A stretch of DNA of 40,600 nucleotides from Candidatus Melainabacteria bacterium (GCA_023250205.1 JAHFBE010000014.1:1-40600); one strand, 5' to 3'; shown: positions 7,205 to 15,995, numbered from the stretch's first letter. Notes: generated by a model from the sequence alone, not told the origin. Numbers and translations are program-made.

Positions 7205-8083
7205 CTACATAGGAGCTCGATTAATCGAGCTCCTATTTTTTAGGTACACCTTATATAGATCGTTACTTGATAGATTGTATTCTTTTGCATAATGCTTGGA
7301 AGTCTCTTTTAATGATTTTCCATCTTTAATAGCCTTCTCCATCTTTTTTATTATCTCTTCTTTGGTTGTTTCTGTGTCTTTAATTTTTGTGTCTTGAAAA
7401 TTAAGTACTAAGACTATTTCACCTTTTAACTTTTTCTTGTCTAATAAATTAACCAGATCTTTTATTTCCCCACACCAACTTTCTTCATATATTTTTGTTA
7501 GCTCTCTGGCGTAGAAAACATTGATATCTGGGTAATGAGTATAAATCTCACTGATATATTTCTTGAAATCATGTGGTGCAACATATAAAACAATTACTGA
7601 ATTGCTAGTTGAAAATGATGAAATTAATTCATTCCTTCTCGAAGCTTTATCAGGAAGAAAACCTATAAATGTAAACTGATTAAATTTTATAGGACATATT
7701 GATAGTGCGCTAATTACTGCGCTTGGTCCTGGGATTGAAATTACTTTAATTCCCTCTTTGTAGACTCTTGAGATTAATTCTGAGCCAGGATCTGAAATTA
7801 ATGGACTTCCTGCATCTGAAACAAGAGCAATGCAGCTGCCTGACTTTAAAAGTAAAACAACCTTTTCTGACTCATCCTTTTCATTGTATTTGTGAAATGA
7901 AATCAGTTTTGTCTTTATCTCAAAATGGTTTAAGAGCTTCTGAGTGACTCTTTTATCTTCACAAAGAATATAATCAACTTCTTTTAATGTTCTAATAGCA
8001 CGTAAGGTTATATCTTCTAAATTGCCAATCGGTGTTGCAATTATAGATAGAACCCCTTCTTTGTTATATCTAGCTTTATTCAT
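7205..8083 (-). CDS. rsmI: 16S rRNA (cytidine(1402)-2'-O)-methyltransferase RsmI
   Basis: RsmI methylates the ribose of C1402 in the 16S rRNA decoding centre using S-adenosylmethionine. The 292-residue protein carries the family motifs LSIIATPIGNLEDITLRAIRTL (13-34), CEDKRVTQKLLNHF, ALVSDAGSPLISDPG and ISIPGPSAVISALS, typical of the tetrapyrrole-methylase-like fold. The ATG starts directly after the stop codon of the ABC ATPase (TAAATG), so translation is probably coupled to it. The last ten codons (NRSSINRAPM) are encoded by the stem of the hup terminator on the opposite strand, so those residues are probably dictated by the hairpin rather than by protein function. Confidence 0.95.
   Translation of the reverse strand: MNKARYNKEGVLSIIATPIGNLEDITLRAIRTLKEVDYILCEDKRVTQKLLNHFEIKTKLISFHKYNEKDESEKVVLLLKSGSCIALVSDAGSPLISDPGSELISRVYKEGIKVISIPGPSAVISALSICPIKFNQFTFIGFLPDKASRRNELISSFSTSNSVIVLYVAPHDFKKYISEIYTHYPDINVFYARELTKIYEESWCGEIKDLVNLLDKKKLKGEIVLVLNFQDTKIKDTETTKEEIIKKMEKAIKDGKSLKETSKHYAKEYNLSSNDLYKVYLKNRSSINRAPM
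7211..7240 (+). terminator. Intrinsic terminator of hup, inside the rsmI 3' end
   Basis: AGGAGCTCGA (7211-7220) pairs with TCGAGCTCCT (7225-7234) around a four-base TTAA loop, followed by ATTTTTT. On the plus strand this ends the hup transcript 28 nt past its stop codon. It lies wholly inside the rsmI coding sequence, just before its TAG (7207-7205). Confidence 0.85.
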
Positions 8084-8860
8084 TTAAATGTCGGCACCCA
8101 TAAAGAGCTCTGGTTGAAATAGTTTATCTAATAAAATATTCCGAACACTGGTGAGTTGATTATTGCTTGGATCTCTTGGTTTTTGTATATCAATTTTATA
8201 GTCTAGTAAAATCTTTCCTGGCTTCCCCCCAATGACTAGAATCCGGTCTGCTAGCTTTAGTGCTTCATCTACGCTATGTGTTACAAACAGAACTGTTTTT
8301 TTTGTCTTTGTCATTAGTCTTGATAGTTCTGTCTGCATAGCTTCTCTTGTCTGTTGATCTAGTGCTCCAAATGGTTCATCCAGAAGCAAAACTTCAGGAT
8401 CTACTGCGAGAGCTCTTGCAATTGCTACTCTTTGTTTCATTCCACCAGACAACTGGTTTACTGAGTGATTCTTGTAATTTCCTAATCCCACCAAAGTTAA
8501 GTATTCAAGAGCTTTTTCTCTTACGTTGTTTTGTTTGTGCTTTTTTGTTGTTAAGCCGAAAGCCACATTATCTAAAATATTTAACCAAGGAAATAATGCA
8601 TAATCCTGAAAAACAAGTGTTCGTGAGCTGTCAGGTCTGGTTATATCTTTTGAGTTAAATAAAACATTACCTGAAGTTGCTTTGATAAACCCGGCTATAA
8701 GTCCAAGAATAGTACTTTTCCCTGAACCCGAGGCACCAAGAATACATACAAATTCATTGGTGTAGATTTGAAAATTTATATCCTGGAGAATCAACTCATT
8801 CTTTGTGTTTCCACTAAATATTTTGTTTACATCTTTAAATTCTATTTTTGGATTTGTCAT
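8084..8860 (-). CDS. ABC transporter ATPase, nitrate/sulfonate/taurine (NitT/TauT) type
   Basis: This is the ATP-hydrolysing subunit of the importer formed with the two genes upstream on this strand. At 258 residues it has Walker A GASGSGKST (42-50), signature LSGGMKQR (137-144), Walker B VLLLDEPFGALD (157-168) and switch His in VTHSVDEALKLADR. The FQDYALFPWLNILDNVAFGL Q-loop region is typical of the SsuB/TauB/NrtD group. Its stop codon abuts the rsmI ATG. It begins 16 nt after the permease stop. The substrate cannot be read from the ATPase; aliphatic sulfonate, nitrate or another small anion are the usual choices, and the family also includes thiamine-precursor importers. Confidence 0.93.
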   Translation of the reverse strand: MTNPKIEFKDVNKIFSGNTKNELILQDINFQIYTNEFVCILGASGSGKSTILGLIAGFIKATSGNVLFNSKDITRPDSSRTLVFQDYALFPWLNILDNVAFGLTTKKHKQNNVREKALEYLTLVGLGNYKNHSVNQLSGGMKQRVAIARALAVDPEVLLLDEPFGALDQQTREAMQTELSRLMTKTKKTVLFVTHSVDEALKLADRILVIGGKPGKILLDYKIDIQKPRDPSNNQLTSVRNILLDKLFQPELFMGADI

Positions 8861-8876
8861 TTATTTTGACTTAAGA

Positions 8877-9629
8877 TTATGTTAATCCCCATATTAACCT
8901 TACTCTTTTTTCGATTGAGCCAAAAAACAGATTTTCTGTTAGGAACCCAATTAAACCTATTGTTGTAATCATGGCAATTACTTGTGACATATCAGCAAGT
9001 GATCGACCAAGTTCAAGAGTTTGTCCTATTCCAGCACCGCTTATAAATAATTCTCCTGCTATTAATGCTCTCCATGCAAATGCCCAGCTTAAGCGCAAAC
9101 CAGTTATTAATTCTGGTACCATTGCTTTGATTATTACATTTTGATAGAGATGTAATCCCCTGCTTCCAAGAGTTTGTGCTGCACGAATTAAATTCTGTGG
9201 AATGTTTTTCATCGCGTTTTTTGTGCTCAATGTAACTGGTAGAACAGCTTCTAGGATGATAATAAAAATTACCGCACTATCGGTTATGCCAAACCATAGA
9301 AGAGCAAGTGGAACCCACGCAACACTTGGTATTGACTGTAAGGCAAGAATTGTTCTGCCAAAGGTTACATCAAGAATGTAATATCGTGCGAGCAAAATCC
9401 CGATAATTATCCCAATGCCCAATGCCATGAAATATCCAATTAAGACTCTGACCAGTGAACTGATGATTGCAATTGTATAATTGCCGGTTACAAATCCATA
9501 GTAAAAACTTTCAAAAATAGAAAATGGAGCTGGAAGAATATAAGAAGGAATGTGACCTAATTTAACAATCATTTGCCAGATTGAAAACAGTAGAACAAAA
9601 AATGTAATTCTAATAAATGTTATTTTCAA
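8877..9629 (-). CDS. ABC transporter permease, NitT/TauT (SsuC/TauC) type
   Basis: A 250-residue inner-membrane permease with about six hydrophobic segments, beginning in the N-terminal helix ITFIRITFFVLLFSIWQMIV. The ATPase-coupling EAA loop is visible as RAAQTLGSRGLHLYQNVIIKAMVPELITGLRLSWAFAW, matching the SsuC/TauC form (AAxTLGAS...LPAIxxGLRxSLxxAW). It starts with TTG 9629, preceded by AGGA with good spacing, and nearly abuts the stop of the binding-protein gene (5 nt). Together with its neighbours it forms a complete one-permease importer, presumably working as a homodimer. Confidence 0.93.
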   Translation of the reverse strand: MKITFIRITFFVLLFSIWQMIVKLGHIPSYILPAPFSIFESFYYGFVTGNYTIAIISSLVRVLIGYFMALGIGIIIGILLARYYILDVTFGRTILALQSIPSVAWVPLALLWFGITDSAVIFIIILEAVLPVTLSTKNAMKNIPQNLIRAAQTLGSRGLHLYQNVIIKAMVPELITGLRLSWAFAWRALIAGELFISGAGIGQTLELGRSLADMSQVIAMITTIGLIGFLTENLFFGSIEKRVRLIWGLT

Positions 9630-9634
9630 TTTTT

Positions 9635-10552
9635 TTATTCCTGTTCTTTGAACCCGTTTTTATAATATCCAGCAATTATGCCAAGAGTTTTAAATTCTTT
9701 CAATACATTCAAGTCTAAATTATTGTTAAAAACACAGCGATTAAAGGATTTTGCAATAATCTCTTTATTTATTTCTTTCTTGGAGATCCGGGAAATTGAG
9801 CTTCTTGTTATTTCTATTGCTTCTTGAGGATTTTCTGCTATAAATTGATTTGCTTTATTATGAGCTAAAATCAACTTTTCTATTAAATCCGGATATCTAT
9901 CCATAAATCTTTTGTTTGCTACAAGTAATGTAACTGGATAAATCCCGTTATTAAAGATTGATTTTTCATCAACTAAAAGCATAGAAATTCCTTTTTCCAT
10001 TAAAATTGTTCCCCATGGCTCCGGCAAACAAGCAGCATCGATTGACATTGTGAAAAAGGCTGTTCCTGTATCTTGTGGAGGGATAGCAATAATTTTTACT
10101 TTATCAAGCAAGTTATTTCGTTTTAAATAGATTCTTAGAATTAAATCTTGTGTGTTGCCATATTGTGGTATAGCAATTCTTGTATTCTCTTCTAGTTGGT
10201 GGTTTCCAACAATTACGGTGCCGCTATTTGCTGCATTTGCCAATAATTTGACTGGAATCTCTCTGTATAGTGCATTAATAAATGGTCCTGGACCAACATA
10301 TGCAACATCAATCTGATTTGTAATAAATGCATCAATAATGCTATTTCCAACTACAAAGTGAAGAGGTCTAAAATTAATATTTTCCCCTAATTCGTCCCGA
10401 AAAAGATTTTTTTCAATGCCAACAAGAGCTGTTGAATGAGTAACGTTTGGCATAAAACCAAGCCTTACTGTTCTTCTGTCATCTTTCCTGCTACATGAAG
10501 TCAGGAAAAAAATACAAGAAATAGAAATCACTACTATAGTTTTGATATTCAC
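9635..10552 (-). CDS. ABC transporter substrate-binding lipoprotein, NitT/TauT family
   Basis: The 305-residue protein delivers the substrate to the downstream permease-ATPase pair. The N-terminus is a lipoprotein signal with lipobox LTSC, predicting Cys20 as the lipidated residue and outer-leaflet anchoring. The mature part follows the SsuA/NMT1-like pattern: VRLGFMPNVTHSTALVGIEKNLF, then VGNSIIDAFITNQIDVAYVGPGPFI, then IAIPQYGNTQDLILRIYL. The start is GTG 10552, with a weak Shine-Dalgarno. It lies 40 nt downstream of bcp. Substrate identity is not readable; sulfonate-, nitrate- and pyrimidine-binding members share this pattern. The gene order binding protein, permease, ATPase is complete. 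Confidence 0.9.
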   Translation of the reverse strand: MNIKTIVVISISCIFFLTSCSRKDDRRTVRLGFMPNVTHSTALVGIEKNLFRDELGENINFRPLHFVVGNSIIDAFITNQIDVAYVGPGPFINALYREIPVKLLANAANSGTVIVGNHQLEENTRIAIPQYGNTQDLILRIYLKRNNLLDKVKIIAIPPQDTGTAFFTMSIDAACLPEPWGTILMEKGISMLLVDEKSIFNNGIYPVTLLVANKRFMDRYPDLIEKLILAHNKANQFIAENPQEAIEITRSSISRISKKEINKEIIAKSFNRCVFNNNLDLNVLKEFKTLGIIAGYYKNGFKEQE

Positions 10553-10592
10553 TTTTAACAGAATATCATTGTTGATTGGAATTGATAGACTC

Positions 10593-11048
10593 TTACTTTA
10601 AATTTTTAACAAACTCTAAAAGTTCACTATTTGAAGGCATTCCGTCTATGATCCTTTGGAGCTTTCCATTCTTATCAATAAGAAAAAGTTTTCTGGATGA
10701 ATATCCTTTAGCTTCTTGATATGTGCCATATTTCTTTGCTGTTTCACCACCTATATCAGCTAAAAGAGGGTGGGTGAAGTTAAACTTCTTAGCAAATGCT
10801 TCGTGACTGCTTACATCATCACAGCTAATCCCAAATACCTGTGTATTTGAAGCTTCAAATTTTGATAAGTCATCTCTAAATGCGCAGTTTTCAGTCGTAC
10901 ACCCAGGAGTGTCATCTTTAGGATAAAAAGCAAGGATTACATTCTTTCTACCTTTAAATTGTGATAAAGAATATTCTCCGCTTGGGTATGCTTTTAATTT
11001 AAACTCTGGTGCGTCTTGTCCAATTTGTAATTCTGTCTGAGTTGTCAT
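10593..11048 (-). CDS. bcp: Thioredoxin-dependent peroxiredoxin, Bcp/PrxQ type
   Basis: Bcp reduces hydrogen peroxide and organic peroxides using thioredoxin. The 151 residues match the family. The active-site motif is YPKDDTPGCTTENCAFRDDL with peroxidatic Cys50 and resolving Cys55, the five-residue spacing of two-Cys PrxQ proteins. AAAAGGAGA precedes the ATG. A GTCATTGC-type inverted repeat ends exactly 20 nt upstream of the ATG and separates the gene from sodB. With sodB it makes a superoxide-then-peroxide detoxification pair; it is followed by the ABC importer on the same strand. Confidence 0.96.
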   Translation of the reverse strand: MTTQTELQIGQDAPEFKLKAYPSGEYSLSQFKGRKNVILAFYPKDDTPGCTTENCAFRDDLSKFEASNTQVFGISCDDVSSHEAFAKKFNFTHPLLADIGGETAKKYGTYQEAKGYSSRKLFLIDKNGKLQRIIDGMPSNSELLEFVKNLK

Positions 11049-11068
11049 ATGAATCTCCTTTTTTATTT

Positions 11069-11162
11069 GTCATTGCAAGCCCGCCTTGGCGGGCGAAGCA
11101 ATCTCACAAGAAAGTTATCATTTTTGTAAGATTGCTTCGTCGCCAGCGCTCCTCGCAATGAC
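11069..11162. repeat. Dispersed inverted-repeat element R1 (GTCATTGC type)
   Basis: The 94-nt element begins GTCATTGCAAG and ends CTCGCAATGAC. The right arm, read inversely, is GTCATTGCGAGGAGC then GCGACGAAGCAATCT (type A arm); the left arm differs internally (CCCGCCTTGGCGGG then CGAAGCAATCT). It fits between the sodB stop (11167) and the bcp ribosome-binding site. Copies R2 and R3 share the ends and the type A arm. Such palindromic units resemble REP/MITE elements mobilised by a transposase encoded elsewhere. Confidence 0.9.
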
Positions 11163-11166
11163 ACAA

Positions 11167-11769
11167 TTAATCTACTAACCTGCTTGCAGCTGTTTTCCAA
11201 CAAATATTTCCCCAGAAAGCATCAATGTATTTTCCTCTTTCCGTGGCTTTGTAATCTCCAATGTATGCGTGTTCCCATACATCCATAACTAAAATTGGTT
11301 TGTAACCTGCAATATTTCCAATTTCATGATCAGCGACAAAGTGATTTGAAAGTCTCTTTGTAATTGGATCTTGGAATAGTACTGCCCAGCCAATTCCTCT
11401 CATTTTTCCTACATTCTTAAAATCATTTTCAAATGTAGTCCAATCCCAAAAACACTCAGTGATTTTTTTGTAGAGTTTTGAGTTTTGATCAATGGCAACA
11501 CCACCGGGAGTCATATTATCGAAATAGTATTCATGTAAAACCATTCCATTATATTCAAAGCCGTACCTTCTTTTTAATTCTCCATACTCAGGAGTGCCGG
11601 ATTTCCCAGCTTTAGTTAATTCTTCTACTTTTTGATTTAGGGTATTTGTGTTATTCACATAACCGGCGTAAAGTTTGAAATGTTCTTCTAATTGAGCATC
11701 TGAAATGCCTTTTAAACCTTTTAAGTGTGAAAAAGTCTTTGGTGTATAACCTGTAGTAGTCGTTGTCAT
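11167..11769 (-). CDS. sodB: Superoxide dismutase, Fe/Mn family
   Basis: This enzyme converts superoxide to hydrogen peroxide and oxygen. The 200-residue protein has the four metal ligands in order: His30 (EEHFKLYAGYV), His79 (GMVLHEYYFDN), Asp163 and His167 (MDVWEHAY). Where most family members have HH near the first ligand, this one has EEHF. The MVLHEYYFDN form is typical of a subset of Fe-SODs; Fe versus Mn cannot be settled by eye. There is no signal peptide, so it is cytoplasmic. A good AGGAGGCA site precedes the ATG. Nested palindromes 45-60 nt upstream suggest a repressor site, and bcp follows downstream. Confidence 0.95.
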   Translation of the reverse strand: MTTTTTGYTPKTFSHLKGLKGISDAQLEEHFKLYAGYVNNTNTLNQKVEELTKAGKSGTPEYGELKRRYGFEYNGMVLHEYYFDNMTPGGVAIDQNSKLYKKITECFWDWTTFENDFKNVGKMRGIGWAVLFQDPITKRLSNHFVADHEIGNIAGYKPILVMDVWEHAYIGDYKATERGKYIDAFWGNICWKTAASRLVD

Positions 11770-11804
11770 ATCATTGCCTCCTAAGCGATTTGTTAACTTT
11801 TTAT

Positions 11805-11828
11805 AGAATACCCAATAACTGTTATTCT
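11805..11828 (-). promoter_or_regulatory. Nested palindrome upstream of sodB, possible operator
   Basis: A 13-nt palindrome AATAACTGTTATT (11814-11826) overlaps a wider inverted pair AGAATA (11805-11810) and TATTCT (11823-11828). It lies 36-59 nt upstream of the sodB ATG, next to TATAAA that could serve as a -10 box. A Fur-family gene is present in the window at 35.5-35.9 kb. The site resembles AT-rich Fur/PerR-type operators only loosely. Confidence 0.4.
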
Positions 11829-11985
11829 AATTTGTATTTAAACAATTAATCGAAATAAAAATTGAGATAGACATGTTTAATGTAGGGAAAGGGAGTAATT
11901 AATTCTTTCTTAAAACCATCCTTTTTAAGGATTAATTGGCTAATATTAAAAAGTTATTTTAAATTTTGTAATTTAATAAATCTAT

Positions 11986-13035
11986 ATGAGTCTAAGAATA
12001 TTTGGTGTGGGATTTCTATCATTAGCTGTTTTAGCTGGCTGCCAGAGAGAAAACAATAGGGCTCCAGTTGTTGATAATAACGCTAAGGTTACTCCTGCAC
12101 AAGTTGAAGAGAAAAAATCAGCACCTACTGTTGCAGAGGATGAGTTACCTTCTGTAGAAATAGAAAAAGTTCAAAAATTTATAAAAGCAAATAAAATAGA
12201 TGCATTGTCATTTTTATCAAGTTCTCTTGGTCCCGGAAAAGTTACCATGGTTGGTGAACATCATGAATATGAGGCAAATCTACTGGCTAAATCAATTGCT
12301 GAATCACTTCCGATTTTAAAACAGCTTAAAAAACTTAAATATGTTTTTGTTGAAATAGATAGAAAACATCAAACTCAAATTGATAAAATTGACTATAGCT
12401 TGCCTGATTCTGAAATTAAAAATCATCTAAGAAAAATTGTGAAAGGTGGAAAAACTGAAGACGGGGTCTTTGATATTGTCATTTCAGCTAAGAAAAATTG
12501 TTTAAATCTTTTTTGCCTGGATTACTATCCTCCATTGTCAGATGGTAAAACATTAGATGATATAGAGAAAATCTCAGAAAAAGATCCATGGATAGCAATG
12601 GGCATGCAGAGTGCATGGAAAAATGATATTAATATTCAAAATGAACGAGATCAAAAGATGTTTGATTCTGTGATTGAAAAGTTGGGAAAAGAAGGTAATG
12701 GATTGATTTATATTGGGGAAAAGCATGTTAATAAAAAAGAACTCTCTAATAAGTTCTCCGATAGAGATAAAGATGTTTCTTATAAGTCACTTGGTAGTAG
12801 ATTAGCTACTTATTATGGAAATAGTAATGTAACTTCAAGTAGATTTGTCGGCTCAGAAAGAGGATTTAATGGAATTCCGTCAAGGATTGATCCTGTCAGC
12901 AAATTTGTAGAGGAGACAAGAGAACCTATATTTTTACCTGATGTTCCTCCAGTGCAAGGTTATCCTTATATTTATTTTGGTGGAACTGATTATGTGGCAG
13001 TTGTGAATGCTCCTGAACTTAGTAGAAAGAAATAA
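11986..13035 (+). CDS. Lipoprotein with ChaN/EreA-like (TIKI superfamily) domain
   Basis: The 349-residue protein begins with a lipoprotein signal ending in lipobox LAGC (Cys19), followed by a Pro/Lys-rich linker to about residue 50. The domain shows the pattern of ChaN/EreA/TIKI proteins: KVTMVGEHHEYEANLLAKSIAESLP near 85-109, KYVFVEIDRK near 118-127, and a late GLIYIGEKHVNKKEL near 238-252, with paired Glu and His residues of the kind that bind haem, or act in hydrolysis, in family members. About 90 C-terminal residues (ending PDVPPVQGYPYIYFGG...) are not assigned. It is a single gene, convergent with uvrA. The superfamily call is moderate; substrate is unknown. Confidence 0.6.
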   Translation: MSLRIFGVGFLSLAVLAGCQRENNRAPVVDNNAKVTPAQVEEKKSAPTVAEDELPSVEIEKVQKFIKANKIDALSFLSSSLGPGKVTMVGEHHEYEANLLAKSIAESLPILKQLKKLKYVFVEIDRKHQTQIDKIDYSLPDSEIKNHLRKIVKGGKTEDGVFDIVISAKKNCLNLFCLDYYPPLSDGKTLDDIEKISEKDPWIAMGMQSAWKNDINIQNERDQKMFDSVIEKLGKEGNGLIYIGEKHVNKKELSNKFSDRDKDVSYKSLGSRLATYYGNSNVTSSRFVGSERGFNGIPSRIDPVSKFVEETREPIFLPDVPPVQGYPYIYFGGTDYVAVVNAPELSRKK

Positions 13036-13048
13036 ATATTTAATTTTA

Positions 13049-15925
13049 TTAGAGCGCCTTTTTTAAATACTGCCCTGTATAAGATTTGCTTACTTTTACA
13101 ATTTCTTCTGGTATTCCTTCACAGACAATCTCTCCGCCTTTATCCCCACCCTCAGGACCAAGGTCTATAACCCAGTCTTCTTGTTTAATAACATCAAGAT
13201 TGTGTTCTATTACTACTACAGTGTTTCCAGTGTCAACAAGTCTGTTTAATACAGATAAAAGGTGATCGACATCGTGCCAGTGTAAACCTACCGTTGGTTC
13301 ATCAAGAAGATAAATTGTTTTTCCAGTACTGCGTTTGGAAAGTTGTTCTGCTAGTTTGACTCTTTGAGCTTCACCGCCAGACAAAGTAGTGGCAGGTTGT
13401 CCAAGTTTTATATATCCTAATCCTACATCAAGAAGTGTTTGTAACTTTACTTTTGCTTTTGATATGGCATCAAAAAACATCAGGGATTCTTCTACTGTCA
13501 TATTTAAAACATCACTTATAGATGCCCCCTTAAATTTGACTTCTAATGTCTCATGGTTATATCTGGCTCCTTTACAAACTTCGCAGGTTACAAAAACCGA
13601 TGGTAAAAAGTTCATTTCAATTTCATTTACACCCTCACCATGACAGGCCTCACAACGTCCACCCTTTATGTTAAAGGAAAATCTGCCTGGTTGATATCCG
13701 CGTGCCTTTGCCTCATTTGTCATTGAAAATATTTCACGAATAGTATCAAAAACTCCGGTATAGGTGGCAGGATTACTTCTGGGAGTTCTACCTATTGGAC
13801 TTTGATCTATAACGATTACTTTGTCTAAATTTTCAATTCCTTTAACATCTGTAATTTGATCTGGGGTTTTTCTCGTTCCGTATATTTTATGTTGTAAGAA
13901 TTCAAACAATAGATCGTTTATTAAACTGGATTTACCAGAACCACTAACGCCAGTAATTGCTACAAATTTTCCAAGTGGGACTTTTACGTTTAGATTCTTT
14001 AGATTATTTAATTTAGCTCCTATTATTTCTAAGAAATTTCCGTTACCATTCCGTCTGATTTTTCTGACATTGATTTTTCTTTTTCCGGAAAGAAATTCGC
14101 CGGTTATAGATTGTGGCTCAGCAATAATACTTGTTATACTCCCTTCAGCTACTACATTCCCTCCATGCAAGCCAGCATATGGACCAATATCTATTAACCA
14201 GTCACTTTCTCTTATTGTCTCTTCGTCATGTTCAACTACAATAAGAGTATTTCCCAGTTCACGCAATCTTTTTAATGTGTTTAAAAGCCTTGTGTTGTCT
14301 CTTTGATGGAGTCCTATGGAGGGTTCATCAAGTACATATAAAACTCCTGAAAGTCCAGAACCAATTTGAGTGGCTAGTCTGATTCTTTGTGCTTCCCCTC
14401 CTGAGAGTGTGTTTGCTGAACGTTCCAGTGATAAATAATCCAAACCTACATCAATTAAGAATTTAAGTCTTGATTTGATTTCAATTAATAATTGATGGGC
14501 AATAGTTTTCTCTTTGGTGGACAGTCTTTCAGGCAGATTTACAAAAAAATCCATTGCCTGTTTTATAGAAAAAGAACATATGTCAGATATTGAAGAGTTG
14601 TTAACTGTAATGGCTAGTATTTCAGATTTTAGTCTTTTTCCTTGACAGCTATTGCAGGGGATCTTAGTCATATAGCTTTCAAGATCTTCTTTATGCTTCT
14701 CGGATTCTGTTTCCTCATACCTTCTTTTTAGCTGGTTTAAAACACCTTCAAAATGTCCTTTATAAGTCCAGACTTCATCTCCATCCCAGGAGTCAACTTT
14801 AAATTTTATTTCTTCATCATCTGTTCCGTTCAGAATAATAGCTTGAATTTTCTTTGGCAAATCTTTCCATGGTTTATCTAATCCAAATTTAAAATGCTTT
14901 GCTAACGATTCCAAAAGCTGTTTGTAATAAACGTTATTAGTCTTTGCCCATGGATATATTGCACCTTCAGAGAGTGATTTCTCTGGATTTGGAATAACCA
15001 GTTTTGGGTCAAATTCAGCATTGTGACCAAGTCCATGGCAGGTGGGGCAAGCTCCATAAGGACTATTAAAGCTAAATGCTCTTGGTGAAACTTCCTGTAT
15101 GGAACCATGTCCAAATGGGCATGCCAGTTTTTCGCTAAACAAGTAGTCCTTTTCTTCATCAAGATCTTCAACTATGGCAATTCCTTCTCCACGTTTTAAT
15201 GCCAGAGATATACTGTCTGCAATTCTGGATCTTGATTGTTTCTTTATTACAACACGATCAATTATAAGTTCAATACTATGTTTTAAATTCTTTTCCAGTT
15301 TAATTTCTTCTTCAAGTACAAAAGTCTTTTTATTTACTCTTACTCTTGCAAACCCTTCGTTTAACAAGGCTCTGAACAATGTTTGATATTCGCCTTTTTT
15401 TCCATGGATAAGAGGAGCTAGGATATGAGCTTTTGTACCTTCTTTTAATGATAAAATCTGATCAATTATTTGATCTATGCTCTGTGGTTTAATTGCCTCT
15501 CCACATATGTGACAATGGGGGATTCCAATTCTTGCATATAAAAGTCTTAAATAGTCATATATTTCTGTTACAGTTGCAACCGTTGATCTTGGGTTATGGC
15601 TTGTAGATTTTTGATCTATTGAAATGGCAGGACTTAATCCTTCAATTGACTCTACATCAGGCTTGTCAAGCTGACCAAGAAATTGTCTGGCATAAGAAGA
15701 CAAGCTCTCTACATATCGTCTTTGACCTTCAGCAAAAATAGTGTCAAAGGCAAGAGAACTTTTACCAGAACCACTTACTCCTGTCACGACAACTAATTTA
15801 TTCTTGGGTATGTCTAAATTTATATTCTTTAGATTGTGCTCTTTTGCTCCTCTTACTTTAATGAATGAGGTTGATGCTTCAGTACTATGAGGTTTTGATT
15901 TTTCTATTACTTCTTCTGTTGTCAT
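13049..15925 (-). CDS. uvrA: UvrABC excision nuclease subunit A
   Basis: UvrA is the damage-sensing ATPase of nucleotide excision repair, loading UvrB onto lesions. The 958 residues are full length, with two ABC modules: Walker A GVSGSGKSS at 49-57 and again in the second half, and two LSGGEAQR signatures. Zinc motifs are CPFGHG...CPTCHGLG (insertion domain) and CEACHGEG...CEVCKGARY (second half). The first motif has CPFGHG where E. coli has CPxCG; variants with His at this place occur in other bacteria. It is divergent from the lytic transglycosylase gene with 70 nt between. No clear LexA box is visible there. UvrB and UvrC are not in the window. Confidence 0.98.
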   Translation of the reverse strand: MTTEEVIEKSKPHSTEASTSFIKVRGAKEHNLKNINLDIPKNKLVVVTGVSGSGKSSLAFDTIFAEGQRRYVESLSSYARQFLGQLDKPDVESIEGLSPAISIDQKSTSHNPRSTVATVTEIYDYLRLLYARIGIPHCHICGEAIKPQSIDQIIDQILSLKEGTKAHILAPLIHGKKGEYQTLFRALLNEGFARVRVNKKTFVLEEEIKLEKNLKHSIELIIDRVVIKKQSRSRIADSISLALKRGEGIAIVEDLDEEKDYLFSEKLACPFGHGSIQEVSPRAFSFNSPYGACPTCHGLGHNAEFDPKLVIPNPEKSLSEGAIYPWAKTNNVYYKQLLESLAKHFKFGLDKPWKDLPKKIQAIILNGTDDEEIKFKVDSWDGDEVWTYKGHFEGVLNQLKRRYEETESEKHKEDLESYMTKIPCNSCQGKRLKSEILAITVNNSSISDICSFSIKQAMDFFVNLPERLSTKEKTIAHQLLIEIKSRLKFLIDVGLDYLSLERSANTLSGGEAQRIRLATQIGSGLSGVLYVLDEPSIGLHQRDNTRLLNTLKRLRELGNTLIVVEHDEETIRESDWLIDIGPYAGLHGGNVVAEGSITSIIAEPQSITGEFLSGKRKINVRKIRRNGNGNFLEIIGAKLNNLKNLNVKVPLGKFVAITGVSGSGKSSLINDLLFEFLQHKIYGTRKTPDQITDVKGIENLDKVIVIDQSPIGRTPRSNPATYTGVFDTIREIFSMTNEAKARGYQPGRFSFNIKGGRCEACHGEGVNEIEMNFLPSVFVTCEVCKGARYNHETLEVKFKGASISDVLNMTVEESLMFFDAISKAKVKLQTLLDVGLGYIKLGQPATTLSGGEAQRVKLAEQLSKRSTGKTIYLLDEPTVGLHWHDVDHLLSVLNRLVDTGNTVVVIEHNLDVIKQEDWVIDLGPEGGDKGGEIVCEGIPEEIVKVSKSYTGQYLKKAL

Positions 15926-15964
15926 ATATTTAAGTGAAATTGTTCTGTAATGCTTCTACAATCT

Positions 15965-15970
15965 TATAAT
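15965..15970 (+). promoter_or_regulatory. Predicted -10 box for the lytic transglycosylase gene
   Basis: A perfect TATAAT lies 25 nt upstream of the ATG at 15996. The -35 region is ambiguous: GTTCTG at a 17-nt spacing or TTGTTC at 19. The same 70-nt gap must also hold the uvrA promoter on the other strand. Confidence 0.5.
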
Positions 15971-15995
15971 AAAAGAATGTATTTGGAAATAAATC

